Shown here: positions 1 to 5,055 of the stretch, in pieces
How the letters are laid out: the number at the start of each line of letters is the position of its first letter
How positions within the stretch are numbered: position 1 is the stretch's first letter
Assembly: GCA_002448445.1 (NCBI GenBank)
Contig: DJYC01000053.1
Coordinates: forward strand, 1 to 7,790
Reading direction: 5' to 3'
Source: Treponema sp. UBA6988
GTDB lineage: Bacteria > Spirochaetota > Spirochaetia > Treponematales > Treponemataceae
DNA length: 7,790 nucleotides
The notes under the pieces: model-generated
The model's database searches: none
The model's input: only the letters and a program-made list of their open reading frames with translations
Told to the model about the DNA's origin: nothing
Translations under genes and position numbers: made by a program

Positions 1-15
1 ACCTTTCCAGCACCG

Positions 16-35
16 CTTAGGGGCTAGCCCCTAAG
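16..35. repeat. 20-bp perfect palindrome at the outer end of the repeat
   Basis: CTTAGGGGCTAGCCCCTAAG equals its own reverse complement. Eighteen bases of the same palindrome close the window at 7773-7790, so it marks the outer edge of both element copies. As RNA it would fold as an 8-bp stem with a CUAG loop. It is followed by AACCCC and then seven T (42-48), so it could act as a terminator for a gene left of the window, but the 6-base gap between stem and T-tract is longer than usual. Termination is a weak inference; the palindrome is certain. Confidence 0.85.
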
Positions 36-70
36 AACCCCTTTTTTTCAACAGGTGTTTTTTAAGAAAT

Positions 71-95
71 GTTCCCTTCGACGGCCTCAGGGAAC
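71..95 (+). other. Small stem-loop in the left repeat
   Basis: GTTCCCT (71-77) pairs with AGGGAAC (89-95) around an 11-nt loop. It lies in the part of the left copy that has no counterpart in the right copy. Function unknown. Confidence 0.4.
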
Positions 96-102
96 GGATT
101 TG

Positions 103-193
103 TTTCTTGCCAAGCAATATCGAGCCATGGAGGGATTTTTCCTTGCAGGCATGTTTTAGTCTTTCTTGCCAAGGAATATCAAGCCATGGAGGG
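103..193 (+). repeat. Duplicated 32-bp head module
   Basis: Bases 103-134 and 162-193 match at 30 of 32 positions; both begin TTTCTTGCCAAG and end AGCCATGGAGGG. They are separated by 27 bp of unrelated sequence. The right element copy has this module once, at 7727-7758 on the - strand, and it is closer to the second left module (two mismatches). The simplest reading is a partial tandem duplication, or one element nested in another, in the left copy. Confidence 0.85.
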
Positions 194-206
194 CGGGTTA
201 GCAACA

Positions 207-269
207 TGCAGAAGCCCTTGGCTTCTGCAATCCAGAAAAAATCCAAGGATGGATTTTTTCTGGCGACAT
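207..269 (+). repeat. Nested 62-bp insertion made of two perfect hairpins
   Basis: Compared with the right copy, 62 extra bases interrupt the element here, bounded by GCAACAT (201-207) and GCGACAT (263-269), which match at 6 of 7 positions like a target-site duplication. Inside are two back-to-back stem-loops: a 10-bp stem with CTT loop (207-216 with 220-229) and a 14-bp perfect stem with AGGA loop (232-245 with 250-263) containing a run of six A opposite six T. The right copy reads straight through the empty site at 7716-7722. The second hairpin's arms end within the direct repeat, so a replication-slippage origin is also possible. Confidence 0.75.
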
Positions 270-270
270 A

Positions 271-418
271 CGCCCGATTGGAAGGGCGGCGTAGCCGGCC
301 ACCGCAACGAAGTGAGGAGGCTGGAGCGGTAGCGGAACCCTGGAAAGCGGGTGGCGAAAGGCATGGGCGGTCGAATTAGCCGAGGAATAGGATGGTAGAG
401 CGTATTAAGGTACCGTCC
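271..418 (+). other. Conserved structured core and tail of the repeat
   Basis: Several short stems are visible. CGCCC (271-275) pairs with GGGCG (284-288) around the loop GATTGGAA, identical in the right copy. A variable imperfect hairpin follows, with AGCC (293-296) opposite GGCT (319-322); at this place the right copy has a different hairpin, TTGCC/GGCAA. CGGT (368-371) pairs with GCCG (379-382), keeping a 7-nt loop in both copies. The 3' end is closed by GGATGGTA (391-398) pairing with TACCGTCC (411-418), 8 bp with one U.G pair. In the right copy this last stem is 9 bp. The U.G pair becomes a C/A mismatch on the opposite strand, so an RNA would fold better from this strand. An A-rich run, not a T-run, follows, so the last hairpin is not a standard terminator. 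Confidence 0.5.
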
Positions 419-440
419 AGAAAAAATATTGGTAAAAATT

Positions 441-449
441 TGTTATAAT
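441..449 (+). promoter_or_regulatory. Candidate extended -10 promoter for the 532 gene
   Basis: TGTTATAAT matches the extended -10 pattern TGnTATAAT exactly and would start transcription near 456, giving a leader of about 75 nt. No good -35 box is seen at the matching spacing. It overlaps an inverted repeat, GTTATA (442-447) with TATAAC (451-456). Alternatives are TTGGTA (429-434) with TATAAC (451-456) at 16 bp spacing, or TTGTTT (472-477) with TATTCT (495-500) at 17 bp. The interval 419-531 is otherwise AT-rich and non-coding, lying just after the repeat element. Confidence 0.5.
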
Positions 450-520
450 TTATAACAGTCTGCCAGCCAACTTGTTTTTTAAGTAACCTTAGAGTATTCT
501 AGGGAATAGGGAGTAGAGTA

Positions 521-524
521 AGGA
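521..524 (+). promoter_or_regulatory. Ribosome binding site of the 532 gene
   Basis: AGGA, preceded by TA, lies 7 bases before the ATG at 532 and supports that start. Confidence 0.7.
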
Positions 525-531
525 CGACTGA

Positions 532-1146
532 ATGAAAGATACGGCCCCGGAAAATCAGGTTAAAATGCCTTTGAAATACCACATCGGACTCGTCATTGGT
601 ATAGGAATATTACTCTGCGGAGTTTTTTTGCTCGCGTTTAAATTTTCCTCAGGGGAGGATTCTTTTGGCTGGAAGTCCATTTTTCTTACCGCTTCGGGCG
701 CTTTTCTTCTATATATATCCATTACGCTGATAAAAAAGGCAATATGGGTCTTTTTGGGCATAGCATTTTTTCTTTTTGGCGTGCAGCTTCTGCTTCTGGA
801 CGCAAAGATTCTGCCATTCACCTTTATTGAGACCTGGCCGCTTACCATAATTATCTGCGGACTTGCCATGATTCCCTCCGGCCTCTACAACCTCAAGCGC
901 ATCCGCACCATCTACCTTTTTCCCGCAATACTGATGATTCTTATGGGCACTTTTTTCCTGCTCTTTTCCATGCACATCTTTAAGTCTTCATTCAGGCACT
1001 TTATATTCATGTGGTGGCCTATTATTTTGATTTTTGGCGGAATATGGCTTATAATACTGTTTGTAGTTCAGCAGAAGCACCATGAAATTCTGCCCTACAT
1101 GAACGACGATTCTCTTATTGAAGGGGAAGAAAGCAATGAATCTTAA
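532..1146 (+). CDS. LiaI/LiaF-like six-helix membrane protein
   Basis: This 204-residue protein is predicted to be almost wholly membrane embedded. About six hydrophobic helices lie near residues 17-37, 47-68, 70-90, 99-118, 126-147 and 159-179, followed by a charged, acidic tail ending EGEESNES. Two segments share the pattern W-P-(I/L)-x-x-I-I-x-G, at 102-110 and 162-170, which resembles the small membrane units at the N-terminus of LiaF-type cell-envelope stress proteins (LiaI-LiaF-like transmembrane region). The soluble C-terminal LiaF domain is absent, so a role as a stress-response inhibitor cannot be assumed. The start is supported by the AGGA site 7 bases upstream. Its last 11 bases overlap the next gene, pointing to translational coupling with that lipoprotein. 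A general role at the inner membrane is inferred; the exact function is unknown. Confidence 0.85.
   Translation: MKDTAPENQVKMPLKYHIGLVIGIGILLCGVFLLAFKFSSGEDSFGWKSIFLTASGAFLLYISITLIKKAIWVFLGIAFFLFGVQLLLLDAKILPFTFIETWPLTIIICGLAMIPSGLYNLKRIRTIYLFPAILMILMGTFFLLFSMHIFKSSFRHFIFMWWPIILIFGGIWLIILFVVQQKHHEILPYMNDDSLIEGEESNES
1121..1127 (+). promoter_or_regulatory. Ribosome binding site deciding the lipoprotein start
   Basis: AAGGGGA sits 8 bases before the ATG at 1136, inside the end of the preceding gene. It favours 1136 over the upstream in-frame TTG at 1118, which would place this very site inside the coding sequence and add six charged residues (MKGKKA) before the signal peptide. Confidence 0.7.
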
Positions 1147-2884
1147 ACGGCTGGCCATGATTGCTCTTGCTCCGCTAGTATTTTTCTCATGCGCAAGCAC
1201 ACCCTCCCCTTCTGCCGGAGACGGGAAAGATGCCAATTCCAAGCAGGAAAGCGATGGTGGGGAGGAAATTGTTACGAGCATTCCCCTGCCGGACAACTCT
1301 TACCGCTCCTATTTTTATTCGATAGACACAAAGATACTTGCTCAGGTGGAAAACGGCTCGCCCGACTCCCTTCAACAGGCATCTTCCCTTATCTACAAGA
1401 ATTCAAAGGGGACGCTCTCGGAAAAGGAAACAGTCCTGATGAACGTCTGCAAGCAGATAATCGAAACCGCATGGCCATCCAAAAGAATCAGCTGGGAAGT
1501 TCCGGCAAGTCAGGCGGTTAACCCCTATACGGCCATCCTTCAGTCTGCCGCAAACGGAATCTATGACTCCACCACTGAACGGACGGACTTTTTGACTACA
1601 GTTCTTCCGGCTATGGTTGTCTTTTCCAAGGCAAACCCCAAGACCTACTATGCAAAGGCAAAAAACGACCTGGACAAAGCCCTTGCCATGAGGCCAGATT
1701 CCGTACTTGCAAACTACCTCATGTCCCTTATGGAAATTACCCAGGGAAAGAGCGAGTCTGCCGCAGCCTACCTTAAAAAGGCGGAAAAGGGAGCATCTTC
1801 CTGCGTGGAGCTAAAGGCTGTTGAAGCTGCAATCCAGTACAACATGGGGAACTATTCAAGGGCCCTTTCGCAGGGGGAGCTTTTGCTTGCATCTTCACCC
1901 CAGAATTCCCTGCTTTTAAAGATTTGCGCCACCGCTGCCCTAAAGACAGGCAATGTGGACAAGGCGGAAAACTATGTGCTTAGGGTTCTTCAGAACGAGC
2001 CGGAAAATACCAACTTTACGCTTTACCGCGCAGACATCCTTATGAGCAAGAACGACTACATCAAGGCATCTTCGCTTTTGGATGCTGTTGCCAAGACGGA
2101 TTCCACTTCCAAGCTTTACCTGATTGAGCGCACCAGGCTTCTTCGCGAATGGAACAAGAACAATTCTGCGGCTTCCCAGGCAATTGCACAGGCTTTGCAA
2201 AAATACCCCGAAGACGTGGATGTTCTTCTTTGCGCAGCTTCCGTTGCATCGGAATCAAGTTCGCCTATTGCAGGAAAGAGCGCCATGGAGCTTGCCAACA
2301 AGGTTCTTGCCAAGCTGCCGGAAAATGTCCAGGCCCAGCGGATTATTATAAGCGAACACTACAAGGCCGGCCGTTACCAGGAAGCATACCAGATGTGCTC
2401 AAAGCTTATAAAGGAAGACAATGGCACCAAAGAGACTTTCTTTGCATACATAGACATCTGCATTGCCCTTAAGAACAATGCCCAGGCCATGGAAACGGCA
2501 TCAAAGTTGTATTCAGCCTACCCGGAAGACGAGGATGTCCTTCGCTCCTACATAAACATGCTTGTTGCCACAGGAAAAAGGGAGCAGGCGCAGAAGCTTA
2601 TAAACACAAAGCTAGAAACTGCTTCCGGAAAGACAAAGAGCTTTCTTTATTACCAGAGGAGCCTTCTTGCCACTGGCGAAGACGAGATTTTTGCAGACCT
2701 AAGGGCAAGCCTTACCGCAAACCCGCGCAACAAAGACGCGCTTTACCGCTTCTACAGAATCTACTATAACAAGCAGGACTGGAGACGTGCCCAGTATTAT
2801 CTAAAGCAGGTTGTGGCAATTGACCCGCGCAACAGTGAATTCCTTGCCCAGAATGCCGAACTGGATGCCCTATTGGGAAGATAA
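1136..2884 (+). CDS. TPR-repeat lipoprotein
   Basis: This 582-residue protein opens with a lipoprotein signal peptide: MNLKRLAMIALAP, then LVFFSC with the lipidated cysteine at residue 19. The lipobox is relaxed, as is common in spirochaetes. A low-complexity Ser/Pro/Asp/Lys linker covers about residues 20-47. From about residue 168 to the end the chain is a series of tetratricopeptide helix pairs, seen in recurring blocks such as GNYSRALSQGELLLASSP (238-255), GNVDKAENYVLRVLQNEPEN (272-291), GRYQEAYQMCSKLIKED (412-428) and DWRRAQYYLKQVVAIDPRN (548-566). I estimate ten or more repeats, several degenerate. Residues 50-165 are not clearly TPR. Such proteins act as anchored scaffolds for envelope protein complexes; no partner can be named. 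It overlaps the upstream membrane-protein gene by 11 bp, so the two are probably co-translated. Confidence 0.88.
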   Translation: MNLKRLAMIALAPLVFFSCASTPSPSAGDGKDANSKQESDGGEEIVTSIPLPDNSYRSYFYSIDTKILAQVENGSPDSLQQASSLIYKNSKGTLSEKETVLMNVCKQIIETAWPSKRISWEVPASQAVNPYTAILQSAANGIYDSTTERTDFLTTVLPAMVVFSKANPKTYYAKAKNDLDKALAMRPDSVLANYLMSLMEITQGKSESAAAYLKKAEKGASSCVELKAVEAAIQYNMGNYSRALSQGELLLASSPQNSLLLKICATAALKTGNVDKAENYVLRVLQNEPENTNFTLYRADILMSKNDYIKASSLLDAVAKTDSTSKLYLIERTRLLREWNKNNSAASQAIAQALQKYPEDVDVLLCAASVASESSSPIAGKSAMELANKVLAKLPENVQAQRIIISEHYKAGRYQEAYQMCSKLIKEDNGTKETFFAYIDICIALKNNAQAMETASKLYSAYPEDEDVLRSYINMLVATGKREQAQKLINTKLETASGKTKSFLYYQRSLLATGEDEIFADLRASLTANPRNKDALYRFYRIYYNKQDWRRAQYYLKQVVAIDPRNSEFLAQNAELDALLGR

Positions 2885-2894
2885 AAGGCCTTTT
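2883..2894. repeat. 12-bp palindrome over the lipoprotein stop codon
   Basis: AAAAGGCCTTTT is a perfect palindrome that begins inside the TAA stop codon. The stem is short and its only T-run is in the stem itself, so it is at best a weak terminator. Confidence 0.3.
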
Positions 2895-2913
2895 GTACGC
2901 GCTTGCAGCGAAT

Positions 2914-2974
2914 GTGGATTCGGAATCCATGAAGCCTGATGCTGGAATTGGTTGCGAGCAACCGCATTCAGCAT
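2914..2974. repeat. Intergenic hairpins between lipoprotein and xylosidase genes
   Basis: Two stem-loops fill the 133-bp gap. The first is TGGATT (2915-2920) with AATCCA (2924-2929) and a CGG loop. The second is compound: ATGCTG (2939-2944) pairs with CAGCAT (2969-2974), a bulged G is followed by AAT/ATT, and an inner stem GGTTG/CAACC (2950-2954 with 2959-2963) closes a CGAG loop. The outer arms, reading GATGCTG and CAGCATGAC, resemble intergenic inverted repeats often seen in bacterial genomes; that is from memory. No clear T-tract follows, so termination is not supported, and no convincing promoter for the xylosidase gene is seen here. Confidence 0.5.
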
Positions 2975-3006
2975 GACAACACGGGTTTTGAAACTGCCTA
3001 TACAGC

Positions 3007-3012
3007 GGAGGT
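3007..3012 (+). promoter_or_regulatory. Strong ribosome binding site of the xylosidase gene
   Basis: GGAGGT lies 5 bases before the ATG at 3018. It is the strongest Shine-Dalgarno match in the window and fixes the start. Confidence 0.85.
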
Positions 3013-3017
3013 AAAAG

Positions 3018-5054
3018 ATGGATTATTTTGTAAGCGTTAGTGGGGATGATTTTGGCCCTGGAAGCAAAGAACGCCCTTTTAAGACTATTTCAAAAGCAGC
3101 TTCACTTGCAGTTGCGGGAGACAGCGTAACCGTTGGGGCAGGAACCTACCGTGAATGGGTTAAGCCTGCAAACGGTGGAAGCGGAGAAGACAAGCGCATA
3201 GTCTACCGGGCAGCAAAGGGAGAAAAGGTAATAATAAAAGGCTCTGAGGAACTTAAGGGCTGGAAGAATGAAGGCGGGAGCGTATGGAGTGCAAGCGTTC
3301 CCAATTCAATTTTTGAAGGGGCAGCTTCTTACGGTGAATGCAACCCCTTTGCAAAGCCGCTTTGGGGCGACTGGGTTGTTTGGCCTCTTGAAAAAGAAAA
3401 TGAAAAGCAAGTCCATCTTGGCGACGTGTACCTTAACGGAAAGTCCTTTTACGAGGCACACTCCCTGGAAGAAGTGCGCAAGGCAGAAAAGCGCCTTACA
3501 GGCTACAATCCGCCGTGGACCAAGCACGAGGAAGCAATTCTTGAAGTGGAGCAGACAGTCTACCAGTGGTTTGCAGAAGTGGGCAGGGAAGAAACAAAAA
3601 TCTACGCAAACTTCCACGGTTTTGACCCCAACAAGGAGCTTGTGGAAATAAGCGTACGACAGAGCTGCTTTTACCCAGACCGCACAGGCCTTGACTACAT
3701 AACAGTCCAGGGTTTTGAAATGTGCCAAGCCGCAAGTCCCTGGGCACCACCAACGGCAGACCAACCCGGAATGATTGGCCCCCACTGGGCAAAGGGCTGG
3801 ATTATAGAAGACTGCATCTTCCACGACGCAAAGTGCAGCGCGGTAAGCCTTGGCAAAGAAATTTCCACCGGGGACAACGACTGCACCAAATTCCGCGAAA
3901 AGCCGGGCTACCAGTACCAGATGGAAGCTGTCTTTAGGGCAAAAAAGGACGGCTGGAGCAAGGAAAAAATCGGGTCGCACATAATACGCAACAATACAAT
4001 CTACGACTGCGGACAAAACGGAATTGTTGGGCACATGGGCTGCATCTTCTCCAAGATTGAGCACAATCACATCTACAACATTGCGGTTAAGCATGAATAC
4101 TTTGGCTACGAAATTGCAGGAATAAAGCTTCATGCAGGAATTGACGTGCAGGTTATAGGAAACAACATACACAACTGCACGCTGGGCAGCTGGTTTGACT
4201 GGCAGACCCAGGGTGTACGCATAAGCGGAAACCTCTACTACGCAAACGACCGCGACCTTATGGTGGAAGTCTCCCACGGCCCCTATATTGTAGACAACAA
4301 CATCTTTGCAAGCCCCTACAACTTTGACAACATATCCCAGGGCGGGGCCTACATCCACAACTTCTGCGCAGGAACCATGAGGAGGGAACAGGTTGTAGAC
4401 CGCTCCACCCCCTACCACCTTCCCCACTCCACAGACCTTTTGGGAACAGCCCTTGTCTTTAGCGGTGACGACAGGCTTTACCAGAACATCTTTGTTGGCG
4501 GGCAGGAAACCTTTACCCCCCAGTCAAAGTCGGGAACGGACGGCTACGATGAATGCATCATGCACCCCATGTGCAAGGAGATGAACAAGTGGTTCAAGAC
4601 AGAACAGCTGAACACTGGATGCGCAAGAAGCTGGCAGGAATACAAGGAGCGCATAAAAGAAGCAGGTGACGGAGACCACGACGTGTTCATGAGGGTAATG
4701 CAGGCGGCCTACGTTAACGGCAACCACTACTGCTTTGGCGCAAAAGCCTTTAGCGGAGAAAAGGACAATACCTTTAGCAAGGAAAACCCAATGCTAGAAA
4801 TCCGTGAGGAAAAGGGCAAATTCTATGCAGAATTTACTGCTGACCAAAGCCTCTTTAAGACAAAGACAGAACCTATAGAAACAAAAATGCTTGGAAGGCC
4901 AAGGATATGCAACTTCCGCTTTGAAGCCCCGGACGGAAGCGAAATTGTCTTTAACAGGGACATTTGCGGTAACGAACGCTCTAAAAGCCCAATTCCCGGC
5001 CCCTTTGAAAAGATAGAGGCTGGAAAGAACAAAGTTCTTGTTTGGGAAAAATAG
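3018..5054 (+). CDS. GH120 family beta-xylosidase, cytoplasmic
   Basis: This 678-residue enzyme should cut xylose from the ends of xylo-oligosaccharides. It opens with a DUF1565-like start (MDYFVSVSGDD, then GDSVTVGAGTYREWV) and continues as a right-handed parallel beta-helix with Asn-rich turns such as HIIRNNTIYDCGQNGIVGH (321-339). Recalled similarity to Thermoanaerobacterium XylC, the founding GH120 enzyme, is strong through LGDVYLNGKSFYE, CFYPDRTGLDYITVQGFEM, SPWAPPTADQPG, KCSAVSLGKE and STPYHLPHST. The family nucleophile and acid/base (Asp382 and Glu405 in XylC, from memory) correspond to Asp394 in WFDWQTQG and Glu417 in LMVEVSHGPY, with the same 23-residue spacing. No signal peptide is present, so it acts in the cytosol on imported sugars. 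At 678 residues it is somewhat longer than XylC; an extra Cys-containing stretch near 500-540 may account for this. No transporter or xylose gene is in the window. Confidence 0.92.
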   Translation: MDYFVSVSGDDFGPGSKERPFKTISKAASLAVAGDSVTVGAGTYREWVKPANGGSGEDKRIVYRAAKGEKVIIKGSEELKGWKNEGGSVWSASVPNSIFEGAASYGECNPFAKPLWGDWVVWPLEKENEKQVHLGDVYLNGKSFYEAHSLEEVRKAEKRLTGYNPPWTKHEEAILEVEQTVYQWFAEVGREETKIYANFHGFDPNKELVEISVRQSCFYPDRTGLDYITVQGFEMCQAASPWAPPTADQPGMIGPHWAKGWIIEDCIFHDAKCSAVSLGKEISTGDNDCTKFREKPGYQYQMEAVFRAKKDGWSKEKIGSHIIRNNTIYDCGQNGIVGHMGCIFSKIEHNHIYNIAVKHEYFGYEIAGIKLHAGIDVQVIGNNIHNCTLGSWFDWQTQGVRISGNLYYANDRDLMVEVSHGPYIVDNNIFASPYNFDNISQGGAYIHNFCAGTMRREQVVDRSTPYHLPHSTDLLGTALVFSGDDRLYQNIFVGGQETFTPQSKSGTDGYDECIMHPMCKEMNKWFKTEQLNTGCARSWQEYKERIKEAGDGDHDVFMRVMQAAYVNGNHYCFGAKAFSGEKDNTFSKENPMLEIREEKGKFYAEFTADQSLFKTKTEPIETKMLGRPRICNFRFEAPDGSEIVFNRDICGNERSKSPIPGPFEKIEAGKNKVLVWEK

Positions 5055-5055
5055 A

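Larger units (their letters stand above)
16..418 (+). repeat. Modular dispersed repeat element, left copy (expanded)
   Basis: This non-coding stretch is homologous to the reverse complement of 7575-7790. In order it holds a 20-bp palindrome (16-35), a T-tract (42-48), a 32-bp head module in two copies (103-134 and 162-193), a hairpin-rich insertion (208-269), a conserved stem CGCCC/GGGCG with an 8-nt loop (271-288), a variable hairpin region (289-321) and a conserved tail (322-418). The tail aligns without gaps to 7671-7575 over 97 bases, with 15 mismatches counted by eye. The copy is longer than the right one because of the second head module and the insertion. No reading frame is shared by the two copies, and no transposase is present. 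It ends 113 bp before the start codon at 532, on the same strand. Family and function are unknown to me; a non-autonomous mobile element or a structured RNA/DNA repeat are both possible. Confidence 0.88.

Noticed and set aside
103..193. Two 32-bp repeats with a 27-bp spacer, resembling a minimal CRISPR array
   Set aside because: There are only two repeat units, no cas genes, and the same module occurs singly inside the right element copy without spacers.
69..379. Overlapping open frames of 60-90 codons on both strands in the left repeat (for example 107-379 + and 179-364 -)
   Set aside because: They run through palindromes and hairpins, lack good ribosome sites, and the right copy's insertions and deletions destroy the frames.
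270..418. tRNA, group II intron domain V or retron RNA
   Set aside because: No cloverleaf, no domain V signature and no reverse transcriptase gene could be found.
495..508. TATTC/GAATA inverted repeat as an operator
   Set aside because: The half-sites are only 5 bp in AT-rich sequence, with no second site and no regulator gene nearby.
1118..1135. TTG start at 1118 for the lipoprotein
   Set aside because: The ribosome site AAGGGGA falls after it, and the ATG at 1136 gives a normal signal peptide length.
3306..4427. 373-codon open frame on the - strand
   Set aside because: It is antisense to the beta-xylosidase, whose conserved motifs and catalytic residues prove the + frame; the long shadow comes from biased codon use.
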